Assembly (NCBI GenBank): GCA_016219005.1 | Contig: JACRCN010000065.1 | Coordinates: 1-60,243 of the forward strand | DNA from: Deltaproteobacteria bacterium | GTDB taxonomy: Bacteria; Desulfobacterota; Desulfobacteria; Desulfobacterales; SpSt-501 | Length of the DNA: 60,243 bases | Direction of reading: 5' to 3' | In this document: piece after piece, positions 53,526-60,243 of the stretch | Numbering within the stretch: position 1 is the stretch's first letter | Layout of the letters: every line of letters starts with the position of its first letter | Translations under genes and position numbers: made by a program | Notes under the pieces: generated by a model | What the model saw: only the letters and a program-made list of their open reading frames with translations | Databases searched by the model: none | Told to the model about the DNA's origin: nothing

Positions 53526-54428
53526 TCAGGGCTTTAGATCGAGTCGCGCAACGGCGGCTTTAAGGTGCTCCACCCAGATCATGCCGATGTCCTCGTATTC
53601 GGCTGCGCCCGCGAGCACCGGGGTGCATTTGATTCCGGCCCGGGCCAGGACATTTTTCCAGGAGCCCTCCCCGTCGCCGGCCAGGTCGTTGCGGGCATGA
53701 TCCCCGGCCACCGCCATGAAGGGCATCAAATACGCCCTTGAAACTTTGCGCAAAACCAGCGCGTCGCGGATTTCCTCGATGGTCGGGCTTTCCTCCACCG
53801 TTCCCATGAATACTCCGGGATCCCGGCGCTGCAGGTGATACATGAGTGCGGCATAGCCGGCGTTGCTCGGGTGGGAGGTGCCGTGGCCCATGAACACGAC
53901 CGCCTCCTTGGGTTTGCGGCCGGGGGGCAGGTGGTTCAAGAGCGCCTGCGCCACTTTTGTAAAATCCTCCGCCGAGGCCAGGAGCGGCCCGCCTACCGTG
54001 ATGCGGTCGAATCCGCCGGCCATGGCGCCGAAAGCGCCTGCATTGCGCTGCATCTCGTGGAATTCCCAGCCGGCGATCACGTGCAGGGATTGGACGGCCA
54101 CATGGGTGAAGCGCTCGTCCATCATCCGCGCCAGGGCTGTTTCCATGGAGTCGAGCGGCTTGCCCTGCCGGGCCAGTTTGGCGCGGATCATGGAGGATGT
54201 GTAAGCCCAGCGCACGGGTGTTTCCGGAAAAGCGGCCCTCACCATCCGCTCGAAGTGGTCGTAGGCTTTCTGGGCTTCGGGAACACTGGTGCCGAAGGCC
54301 ACGAGGAGGATTCCCGTCTTGACGGGGCGCGGTCTTTCAGGGGTGGCCTCTGCGAAACCGATAAAAAGGACATAACTAAAAAAGAAGGCGATGGTCAGTG
54401 CAATAGAGCCCCTTCTCATGGCTGCCAT
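53526..54428 (-). CDS. cbiK: Sirohydrochlorin cobaltochelatase CbiK, exported form
   Basis: A 300-residue class II chelatase inserting cobalt into sirohydrochlorin. The start is a signal peptide (RRGSIALTIAFFFSYVLFIG, cleavage near AEA/TPE), as in the periplasmic CbiK of Desulfovibrio vulgaris. The mature part has ILLVAFGTSVPEAQKAYD, the metal-site histidines in VQSLHVIAGWEFHEM, and VVFMGHGTSHPSNAGYAA. It is the first gene after the minus-strand riboswitch. AAGGAG lies very close to ATG 54428; ATG 54419 is the alternative. Confidence 0.93.
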   Translation of the reverse strand: MAAMRRGSIALTIAFFFSYVLFIGFAEATPERPRPVKTGILLVAFGTSVPEAQKAYDHFERMVRAAFPETPVRWAYTSSMIRAKLARQGKPLDSMETALARMMDERFTHVAVQSLHVIAGWEFHEMQRNAGAFGAMAGGFDRITVGGPLLASAEDFTKVAQALLNHLPPGRKPKEAVVFMGHGTSHPSNAGYAALMYHLQRRDPGVFMGTVEESPTIEEIRDALVLRKVSRAYLMPFMAVAGDHARNDLAGDGEGSWKNVLARAGIKCTPVLAGAAEYEDIGMIWVEHLKAAVARLDLKP

Positions 54429-54440
54429 ATCTCCTTAAAA

Positions 54441-54480
54441 ATAGAAAAACCCCTCAGATGAAGTTTACATCTGAAGGGTT
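54441..54480 (-). terminator. Terminator of the cbiK riboswitch
   Basis: The stem AACCCTTCAGATG/CATCTGAGGGGTT with a 7-nt loop is followed by a U-rich run on the minus strand, immediately before the cbiK SD. It is the expression platform: ligand binding should favour this stem and stop transcription. Confidence 0.85.
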
Positions 54481-54549
54481 GCACCCAGCTTGCTTGGCCC
54501 TTTTAAGTTCGGCCGCCTCGCCTGTGATCCGCAGGGGGCACGATCTTGC

Positions 54550-54725
54550 CGGCAAGGCAGGTCTTCTGGCTCCCCCGCTCGCTTGGCGACCTTCCCATCC
54601 CGCTAACACGAAACAGTGGTCATTCGGGCCAAGTGAGTTCCCCGGCGCATGTCTCCGGGGCGGGGTTACAGCGGCGGGACCGCCCCCGATTCGCACGGGG
54701 TTCCCTATTAAGCGCATGCACCTCG
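54550..54725 (-). ncRNA. Cobalamin riboswitch upstream of cbiK
   Basis: On the minus strand: GGGAACCCCGTGCGAATC, then CGGTCCCGCCGCTGTAA (the conserved B12-box neighbour), a P6 arm around CCGGAGACATGCGCCGG, GACCACTGTTTCG, GGGATGGGAAGGTCG and GGGGGAGCCAGAAGACCTGCC (B12 box). All class I landmarks are present. It should repress cbiK and the transport and biosynthesis genes when adenosylcobalamin is plentiful. Confidence 0.95.
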
Positions 54726-54741
54726 CCGGATTGATGTCGGA

Positions 54742-54770
54742 TTTTTACGTGAGGTACTGAAGGATGTCAA
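54742..54770 (-). promoter_or_regulatory. Promoter of the cbiK operon
   Basis: On the minus strand TTGACA (54770-54765), 17 nt, TAAAAA (54747-54742). It places the start just before the riboswitch. Confidence 0.65.
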
Positions 54771-54792
54771 TACATATCTATGGAAAGGCTTC

Positions 54793-54821
54793 TTGACAAA
54801 CCGGGTCGGATCATCTACATG
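54793..54821 (+). promoter_or_regulatory. Promoter of the cobT unit
   Basis: TTGACA (54793-54798), 17 nt, TACATG (54816-54821), with start near 54828, just before the plus-strand riboswitch. Confidence 0.6.
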
Positions 54822-54849
54822 CTGCCGCACAATTCATCATGCAAGCCTG

Positions 54850-55035
54850 ATGGCGCCCGTTCGGGCTCAATTAGGGAATCCGGTGTGAATCCGGAACGGA
54901 CCCGCCGCTGTGATCCCGCCCCGATGCAACATGTCGGGGAACCCTTTTGGCGTTGATGGACCACTGTTTCGTTTCAACGGAATGGGAAGGTCGCCGAAAG
55001 GGCGGGAGAGTCAGAAGACCGGCCTTCAGGTTCGC
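54850..55035 (+). ncRNA. Cobalamin riboswitch upstream of cobT
   Basis: AGGGAATCCGGTGTGAATCC, then CGGACCCGCCGCTGTGATC, GACCACTGTTTCG in variant form, GGAATGGGAAGGTCGC and GAGTCAGAAGACCGGCC (B12 box). Same class as the minus-strand copy and partly similar in the P6-P7 region, suggesting duplication of the control unit. Confidence 0.95.
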
Positions 55036-55050
55036 GATGGGAGAGATGGC

Positions 55051-55083
55051 AAATCCCCAAGCATAGAACGCTTGGGGATTTTG
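55051..55083 (+). terminator. Terminator of the cobT riboswitch
   Basis: AAATCCCCAAGC and GCTTGGGGATTTT form a 12-bp stem with a 7-nt loop, ending in T-rich sequence 48 nt before cobT. Confidence 0.85.
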
Positions 55084-55130
55084 TATTTGCTGATCGCGTA
55101 AAATTAAACACAATTTCGGAGGAGACACCC

Positions 55131-56201
55131 ATGGACCTTTCGCTTCAACAAATCACCGACGGAATCCACCCGGCCAATCCCCAATCATTGTCCCAGGCGC
55201 GGGAGCGCACCGCGCGGCTGGTGATGCCGCCGCGGGCGCTGGGCCGGCTGCACGAGATCGGCGAACGGCTGTGCGGCATCCAGGGCACACTCACACCCGC
55301 AATCCGGCGGAAGGCCGTGCTGGTGATGGCGGCCGACCACGGGGTCGTGGCGGAAGGGATCAGCGCGTTTCCCCAGGAAGTCACCGGCGCCATGATCCAG
55401 ACGTTCCTGGCGGGAGGAGCGGGCATCAACGCCATCGCCCGGCACGTGGGCGCCGAGGTCTGGGTGGCCGACATGGGGATCATCCCGGACCTCGACGCCG
55501 CCAGCCTGAAGAACGGCAACCGCCTGCTCGTCCGCAAGGTCGGCCACGGCACCCGCAATTTCGCCCGTGGGCCGGCCATGACGCTGGAGGAGGCGCGCCA
55601 GGCGGTGCTGACCGGTTTCGAACTGGCCTCCAGCCTGATCCGCAAGGGCGTGGACCTGCTGGGAACCGGTGACATGGGCATCGGCAACACCACGCCCTCG
55701 GCCGCCATCGGGGCGGCCGTCACGAGCAAGAGTCTGGAGGAGATGGTCGGCCGCGGAACCGGCGTCGACGATGCGGGCCTTTCCCGCAAACGGGAGGCCA
55801 TCCGGCGGGGTCTTGACCTCAACCGCCCCGACCCGCGGGACGGCCTGGACCTGCTCGCCAAGGTCGGCGGGTTTGAGATCGGCGGCATAGCCGGCATCGT
55901 GCTGGCCGGGGCGCATCATCGCAAACCGGTCGTCGTCGACGGCTTCATCTCGACGGCTGGGGCACTGATCGCCCAGGCCATCTGCCCGCGCGCCATCGAT
56001 TACGTGTTTGCCGGGCATTGCTCGGAAGAGCCCGGCCATCGCCATATGCTGGATCATTTGAAGTTGGCGCCGATCCTCAACCTGGGCATGCGCCTGGGGG
56101 AGGGAACGGGCGGCGCGCTGGCCATGAACGTCATCGAAGCGGCCATCAAAGTCATGACCGAGGTGATGACGTTTGACGAGGCAGGGGTGCCGGAAAAATA
56201 A
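55131..56201 (+). CDS. cobT: Nicotinate-nucleotide-dimethylbenzimidazole phosphoribosyltransferase
   Basis: 356 residues. It activates the lower ligand base to alpha-ribazole phosphate. VLVMAADHGVVAEGISAFPQ (about 58-77), FLAGGAGINAIARHVGAEVW, GTGDMGIGNTTPSAAI and the C-terminal LGMRLGEGTGGALAMNVIEA with the catalytic Glu are all present. GGAGGAGAC precedes the ATG. It is the only gene directly under the plus-strand riboswitch. Which base is used is not predictable. Confidence 0.96.
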   Translation: MDLSLQQITDGIHPANPQSLSQARERTARLVMPPRALGRLHEIGERLCGIQGTLTPAIRRKAVLVMAADHGVVAEGISAFPQEVTGAMIQTFLAGGAGINAIARHVGAEVWVADMGIIPDLDAASLKNGNRLLVRKVGHGTRNFARGPAMTLEEARQAVLTGFELASSLIRKGVDLLGTGDMGIGNTTPSAAIGAAVTSKSLEEMVGRGTGVDDAGLSRKREAIRRGLDLNRPDPRDGLDLLAKVGGFEIGGIAGIVLAGAHHRKPVVVDGFISTAGALIAQAICPRAIDYVFAGHCSEEPGHRHMLDHLKLAPILNLGMRLGEGTGGALAMNVIEAAIKVMTEVMTFDEAGVPEK

Positions 56202-56222
56202 GAAGGTCGAAAAGGCGGACCA

Positions 56223-56999
56223 TCACTTTTCGGTGATCAGTGGCGGTTCTGCCCGATGCGCATCTTCCGGCGTGCAATGCTCGTGGGGGCAGGACCCGAT
56301 GGGGTGGGCGTGCACGTGCTGGTGGACGCTGAGTTCCTGGTCCGTGCGGATTTTTCCGTTCTGCATGGTGTAGACGGTGTTCGTGGTGGCCGTAATGAAA
56401 TCGAGCTCGTGGGAAATCAAAATGTAGGATTGATCCAGGCCGCGCAGGATCTCGACCAGCGCGGCCCGCGTCCTGACGTCGAGGCCGTTGCCGGGTTCAT
56501 CCAGCAGCAGCACCTCGGGCTCCATGGCGAGAACCGTCGCCAAGGACACGAGGCGCTTCTCGCCGCCGGAGAGCTTGAACGTGATCCGGTCCTCGAAGCC
56601 GCTCAAGCCCAGAAATGTCAGCGTTCTCCGGGCGATCGCAATGGCCTCATCCTTGGGTTTGCCCAGGTTGAGCGGCCCGAAGGCGACATCCTCCAGCACT
56701 GTCGGGCTGAAGAGTTGATCGTCGGCGTCCTGAAACAGCAGGCCGATGCGGCGGCGCACCTCGGCAAAATCGTTTTCTTCCCGGACGGCCTTGCCGAAGA
56801 TTTCAATGCGGCCGGAGAGCGGCTTGAGCAGCCCCATGATCAGGTGGAACAGGGTGGTCTTGCCGCTGCCGTTGGGGGCGATGATCCCGACCCGATCTCC
56901 GGAGTTCAGATTGAAGTCGAGATTGCGCAGAACCGGCTGCCCCCCGGGGTAGCTGAAGGAAACGCCGATGAGGCTTATGAGGGTCTTGCCGGCGGTCAT
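56223..56999 (-). CDS. cbiO: ECF metal transporter ATPase (CbiO/NikO)
   Basis: 258 residues. Walker A APNGSGKTT (about 40-48), FQDADDQLFSPTVLEDVAFG (typical of CbiO/NikO), signature LSGGEKRL, Walker B VLLLDEP. After the ATPase core (about residue 223) is a His-rich tail, HQHVHAHP and CPHEHC, with seven His and two Cys in about 20 residues, likely binding the transported metal. Convergent with cobT, 21 nt between stops. Confidence 0.92.
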   Translation of the reverse strand: MTAGKTLISLIGVSFSYPGGQPVLRNLDFNLNSGDRVGIIAPNGSGKTTLFHLIMGLLKPLSGRIEIFGKAVREENDFAEVRRRIGLLFQDADDQLFSPTVLEDVAFGPLNLGKPKDEAIAIARRTLTFLGLSGFEDRITFKLSGGEKRLVSLATVLAMEPEVLLLDEPGNGLDVRTRAALVEILRGLDQSYILISHELDFITATTNTVYTMQNGKIRTDQELSVHQHVHAHPIGSCPHEHCTPEDAHRAEPPLITEK

Positions 57000-57069
57000 G
57001 TGCTGCCCTTCTCCATGTCTATTACCGAATAGCGGATTTCAATTGCCGCGGCAAGGCGTTTCAGGCTGG

Positions 57070-57828
57070 CTAAAGTGCTGTGCGCAGCTCAATGGCCACT
57101 ATCCCCAAAAGTGCCGCCGACATCAGCAGGGAGAAGATCACCCCGCCGCGGCCGGCCTTGAACTCCTGCAGGCAGTAAAACTTGCGTTTGAATCCCCGGC
57201 AGAGCATCGCCTGCTGAACACGCTCCGCGCGTTCGGCGGCCCGCACAAACAGCATGCCGACCACATAGGCATACGTGCGGTAGGTGTGCAGGTTCGTCGC
57301 CGGCTGAAACCCCCTGATTTTAACCGCCCGCATCAGCCGCTGATATTCCTGGTCGAGCACGAACACATAGCGGTAGGTCATCAGGAGCAGGTGGACGATC
57401 TTGTCCGGGACCCGCAGCTGGTTGAGGGCGTGGCCCAGTGTCGCCAGCGGCATGGTGGCCACCAGGGCGATGAAGGCGAGCAGAATGGCGTTTGACTTGA
57501 GCGTGATTTGAGCGGCCAAAACGATCGCCTGGCGTGAGGCGTGCAGCGGGCCGATGCGGAAGAGCGCCTCGCCCGGGAACGTAAACGGGATCACCAGCCA
57601 CAGCAGCACCACCAGCCCGTTGACGACCGCCAGGCGCTTGAAAATTTCCCGAACCTGCAAGCGGGCAAGGCTCAACAGGACCATGGACAGGACCAGCGCG
57701 GCTGCCAGGGCCTGGAACTCATGGGAAAGCGCCACCACAAAGGAATACACCGCCGCCGAAACCAAACGGATGCGGGGGTCGCAGCGGTGCAGCGGAGAAT
57801 TTCCCAGGGCAAACGGTTCGCTGATCAT
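57070..57828 (-). CDS. cbiQ: ECF metal transporter permease CbiQ
   Basis: A 252-residue transmembrane coupling subunit. DPRIRLVSAAVYSFVVAL starts the first TM, and the two coupling helices carry MRAVKIRGF and QQAMLCRGF with the typical A-x-x-x-RGF type motifs. MTYRYVFVLDQEYQRLMRA is a further family segment. Separated from cooT by a 247-nt gap that holds repeat B copy 2. Confidence 0.93.
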   Translation of the reverse strand: MISEPFALGNSPLHRCDPRIRLVSAAVYSFVVALSHEFQALAAALVLSMVLLSLARLQVREIFKRLAVVNGLVVLLWLVIPFTFPGEALFRIGPLHASRQAIVLAAQITLKSNAILLAFIALVATMPLATLGHALNQLRVPDKIVHLLLMTYRYVFVLDQEYQRLMRAVKIRGFQPATNLHTYRTYAYVVGMLFVRAAERAERVQQAMLCRGFKRKFYCLQEFKAGRGGVIFSLLMSAALLGIVAIELRTAL

Positions 57829-57929
57829 TAAATCGCCTTAGCCGTAGCACGCATAGCGCTATGTATGACACCCATGCAACATCGCGGCTCAGAGCGCCTC
57901 GACTGGTTTTGAGCGAAGCCATCATAGGC

Positions 57930-57999
57930 TAACAGGGAGTTGAAAAACAAGCATCTGGCCGTCAGCCAAGGCGTGCGGCGATTTGGAAAGCGCAGCATA
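57930..57999 (-). repeat. Dispersed repeat B, copy 2
   Basis: The reverse-strand copy of the element at 149-219: TAACAGGG...TGAAAAACAAGCATCTGGCCGTC...TTGGAAAGCGCAGCATA. Inside the gap between cbiQ and cooT. A GCGGCC-TC-GGCCGC palindrome lies nearby (about 58043). No gene is seen in 57829-58075. Confidence 0.55.
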
Positions 58000-58075
58000 C
58001 CCCGCGACAGGTGCGCATTTACCAAAGCCGCACAACGCCAACTCGCGGCCTCGGCCGCAGTTATTCAACGCTCTG

Positions 58076-58264
58076 CTAAGGCTCAAAAATGATTTTATGA
58101 TCCACCAGGTTCATCAGCTTCAGCTTCGCCTTGAGCGTTTTCTGCTGGCCGAAGATATTCACCAGCAAAAACCGCCCGTCCGGCTGGGGCTCGACCACGT
58201 CCACCGATTCCAGGATCAGATCTTCCTCACCGTTGGCAAACCAGTAGGCATTCGCTTCACACAT
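58076..58264 (-). CDS. cooT: CooT-like nickel-binding protein
   Basis: A 62-residue small beta-barrel. It begins MCEANAYW: the N-terminal Met-Cys pair (Cys2) is the nickel-binding feature of CooT, first known from carbon monoxide dehydrogenase maturation. VDVVEPQPDGRFLLVNIFGQ and LMNLVDHKIIFEP complete it. It overlaps the DUF3842 gene by 8 nt, so it belongs to the transporter operon. Confidence 0.85.
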   Translation of the reverse strand: MCEANAYWFANGEEDLILESVDVVEPQPDGRFLLVNIFGQQKTLKAKLKLMNLVDHKIIFEP

Positions 58265-58679
58265 CGGGCAGCACCTCTCTGAGTTTTTTATTGACGAGCT
58301 GTTGAATCAGATGGGGCAGGGGCTCGGCGCTAACCCCCACCAGGACCACGGGTTCCTGGGACAGCGGCAGGAAAATCTTGGGCGCCGGGCCGGACATGAT
58401 CGCCTCGGCCATTTCCGGCGTAATTTCACCGAGCATGGCATTGGCCCAACCAATGGAAATCGGCCCGATGATCACATCTGCCGTGGCGGTGGTGCGCCGG
58501 ATGGCATTCTCCCCCGAGGCCGCGCGATTCGCCCCAGCTTTGAGCATCTGGGCCGCAGCGATCGCGTTGGTTCCCAGGGCGACCAATTCGATCGATTCGC
58601 CGTGAGCCTCCTTCAACGCCTTGATCACCGCGGCGCCGATGCCGCCGCCATGGCCGTCGATGATGCATACACGTTTCAA
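58257..58679 (-). CDS. DUF3842 family protein
   Basis: A 140-residue Rossmann-like cytoplasmic protein. VCIIDGHGGGIGAAVIKAL at the N-terminus resembles a nucleotide-binding glycine loop. LVALGTNAIAAAQMLKAGA, ATADVIIGPISIGWANAML and the C-terminal EPLPHLIQQLVNK follow. It matches, from memory, DUF3842, often found beside CooT and metal ECF transporters. No activity is known to me. Confidence 0.8.
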   Translation of the reverse strand: MKRVCIIDGHGGGIGAAVIKALKEAHGESIELVALGTNAIAAAQMLKAGANRAASGENAIRRTTATADVIIGPISIGWANAMLGEITPEMAEAIMSGPAPKIFLPLSQEPVVLVGVSAEPLPHLIQQLVNKKLREVLPDV

Positions 58680-58690
58680 ATGGTTTTATC

Positions 58691-59323
58691 CTATGGCTTG
58701 CGCTTAAAGTAAGCGGCGATCCCCACTAAGCCGATGATGTATCCGATCCCGCCGAGGACATCCGTCAGCCGCACCTTCTGCTCGTGCATCTCCGCAAGCA
58801 TCCTCACCACGGGTGCAAGCTTCTTGTCCAGCGCTTTTTCGATCGCCTGATCGATGTCAGCAGGTGGAAGGGATGCTGCGCCGGGTGCGGATTCCTTTGC
58901 AGCCGGCGTCGTCGCCTCGGTTTTCGGGGCAGGCTGGGGCGGAGCCGTCGGTTCAGCCTGCGGCGCCTCACCGGCGGGCGCGAGGTCTTGTTTGGACAAA
59001 GGCCAATCCGCCCGGTGGCCCATGCCGGCCTCCAGGACGACGGTCAAGTCATCCTGCTTGGGGACCTTGAATGAAAACTCGCCCTTGGTGTTGGTCTTCC
59101 CGTTGAGAAGCTCCTTGCCGCCAGAATCCCGCACCCGGATGACGCCCTCGTGCACTTTCGTGCCGTCAGGGTATTTGCACTCGACAAAAACCGTGTCCCC
59201 CTCGACCCAGGCGAAGATGTTCACCCGGTGGGCGCTGGCGTTGTCGTGCAGTACAAATGACACTCCCAGCACGACGGCCCATACGACAATTAGGAACTGC
59301 ACGCGCAGGAAACGCTTTTTCAT
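58691..59323 (-). CDS. NikL/CbiL-like accessory subunit of a metal ECF transporter
   Basis: 210 residues. A signal peptide ends at ASA just before His (HRVNIFAWVEGDTVFVE), placing His at or near the mature N-terminus. A beta-sandwich follows (YPDGTKVHEGVIRV, TNTKGEFSFKVP). After a Pro/Ala/Glu-rich spacer and a helical region is a C-terminal TM (VLGGIGYIIGLVGIAAYF). This layout is that of NikL, an extra component of nickel ECF systems. It follows cbiM with a 4-nt overlap (59320-59323). Confidence 0.8.
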   Translation of the reverse strand: MKKRFLRVQFLIVVWAVVLGVSFVLHDNASAHRVNIFAWVEGDTVFVECKYPDGTKVHEGVIRVRDSGGKELLNGKTNTKGEFSFKVPKQDDLTVVLEAGMGHRADWPLSKQDLAPAGEAPQAEPTAPPQPAPKTEATTPAAKESAPGAASLPPADIDQAIEKALDKKLAPVVRMLAEMHEQKVRLTDVLGGIGYIIGLVGIAAYFKRKP

Positions 59324-59940
59324 AGACCATCCTTTCGGGAATAGGCCGGCAGCATCGACGGCTGGACTTTCTTGAGAAACACGACGCACAGGGCGGTGAC
59401 AATCCCCTCGATGATCATGATGGGGACGTGGGCTGCCACCACCATGGCCGCGACACTCCAGAAATTTTCCTCCGTGAACATCAGCGCCATGCTGGCGATG
59501 ACGCCTGATAGAAAAACAGAGAGAAAACCGCAACCAAAGGCGGCGGCCAGCACCACGAGGGGCCGCCGGTGAAACAGGAGCGGGCTGAACGCGAAATAGC
59601 AGAAAACCGCCGGCAGCGCCATGAGGGTGGTGTTGACCCCAAGCGCGGTGATGCCGCCGAACTGGAAAAACACGGCCTGAAGCGCCAGCGCCACGAGGAT
59701 GGCGGGAAAGGCCGCCCATCCCAGAAGCAGGCCGACGAGGCCGTTCATGATCAGATGCACGCTCATCGGACCCAGGGGCACGTGGATCAGCGAGGCGACG
59801 AAGAAGGCCCCCGACAGCATGCCGGCCTTGGCGATCTGATCGTAATCCAGCTTCTTCAGACCGATGGCGGTGCCGGCGGCGGCGAGCGCCGCCCCCGAAA
59901 GGAGCACCGGTCCGGACAGGACACCTTCGGAGATGTGCAT
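59320..59940 (-). CDS. cbiM: ECF metal transporter S component (CbiM/NikM)
   Basis: A 206-residue substrate-binding membrane subunit. It begins MHISEGVLS: His2 near the N-terminus is a metal ligand in CbiM/NikM. GPMSVHLIMNGLVGLLLG, with its conserved His, and ALQAVFFQFGGITALGVNT follow. Six or seven TM segments. Cobalt and nickel versions look alike; the neighbours (NikL-like, CooT) favour nickel. No cobalamin riboswitch precedes it. 59941-60084 holds short A/G-rich repeats only. Confidence 0.92.
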   Translation of the reverse strand: MHISEGVLSGPVLLSGAALAAAGTAIGLKKLDYDQIAKAGMLSGAFFVASLIHVPLGPMSVHLIMNGLVGLLLGWAAFPAILVALALQAVFFQFGGITALGVNTTLMALPAVFCYFAFSPLLFHRRPLVVLAAAFGCGFLSVFLSGVIASMALMFTEENFWSVAAMVVAAHVPIMIIEGIVTALCVVFLKKVQPSMLPAYSRKDGL

Positions 59941-60084
59941 GGTGATAGCCCAATGTTGAAAGGTGAAAGCTCAAAGGTGAAAACGGGCGCGGTGGGCGAG
60001 GTCGCGCCTCGCCCTTCGGGCTCCGTTCAGAATTAATCCAAGCTCCCGCGTTAAGCAACAAATGTAAGCGCCGGCACCGCAGCC

Positions 60085-60243
60085 TCAGAAGTTGAACTCG
60101 CCGCGGAGCATGCCAGCGAAGATGCCATCGTTGTCGCTGTCGCCGCCGGGATTCCAGACGTACTGGATGTCCGGCGTGAAGGCCAGGTTCTCAGTTATTG
60201 CGATACGATAGTATAGTTCCAGGTGATACTCCGGGTCGTTTTC
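60085..60243 (-). CDS. Porin-like outer-membrane protein, C-terminal part
   Basis: The last 52 residues of a gene running off the window (minus strand): alternating beta strands EYHLELYYRIAI and ENLAFTPDIQYVWNPGG, then DSDNDGIFAGMLRGEFNF with terminal Phe. The TPDIQYVWNPGG segment and terminal aromatic residue are typical of carbohydrate-selective (OprB-type) porins and related beta-barrels. Not shown by any start codon here because the gene is cut. Confidence 0.75.
   Translation of the reverse strand, partial: ENDPEYHLELYYRIAITENLAFTPDIQYVWNPGGDSDNDGIFAGMLRGEFNF

Overview
The window is a GC-rich bacterial chromosome segment. Gene content points to an anaerobic member of the Desulfobacterota (the old Deltaproteobacteria). 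It carries a Tat-exported uptake-type [NiFe] hydrogenase with its hyp maturation genes, the anaerobic (early cobalt insertion) cobalamin pathway with an exported CbiK-type chelatase, tandem PilZ proteins, and what looks like selenocysteine decoding. The genus cannot be fixed from the sequence alone.

Layout. 1-880: two tRNA-Ser genes (minus strand) and dispersed repeats. 881-9750: an acidic protein of unknown function, then hydrogenase small and large subunits, maturation protease, and hypC-hypF-hypD-hypE. The large subunit gene is interrupted by one in-frame TGA exactly at the second cysteine of the N-terminal CxxC nickel ligand motif. A short hairpin with a GGU loop follows at SECIS spacing, so the gene is read here as a selenoprotein with selenocysteine at an unusual place. 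9906-15360: ApbE, RimO, a polyprenyl synthase, a secreted FlgT/LPP20-like protein, PgsA and tRNA-Val. 15400-26800 is an accessory stretch: a regulator/LysE exporter pair, a tandem PilZ protein, a DUF6502-DUF5666-DUF4382 operon, an IS3 remnant, CheW plus a chemoreceptor, CysC, a broken acetyltransferase gene, and three of the four copies of a ~143-bp repeat with terminal inverted repeats. 26730-36200: a c-di-AMP-type riboswitch in front of a KtrB/KtrA potassium system, PurF, a cold-shock protein and assorted enzymes.

35410-59940 is a cobamide and metal-uptake locus. Two cobalamin riboswitches sit back to back at 54550-55035, each with its own promoter and terminator. The minus-strand one heads a long run: cbiK, btuC, btuD, btuF, cbiA, cbiC, cbiL, a Gate-domain membrane protein, cbiD, cbiET, cbiF, cbiG, cbiH, cobO, cbiP, cobU, cobS, cobD, cbiB, cbiR. 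The plus-strand one controls cobT. Together they cover sirohydrochlorin to adenosylcobamide except cbiJ and a cobC-type phosphatase. Beyond cobT lies a separate minus-strand ECF metal transporter set (cbiM, a NikL-like gene, DUF3842, cooT, cbiQ, cbiO), whose accessory genes suggest nickel rather than cobalt. That would supply the hydrogenase at the other end of the window. The window ends inside a porin-like gene.

Start codons were chosen by reading frame, Shine-Dalgarno sequence and family length. Where they are uncertain the entry says so.
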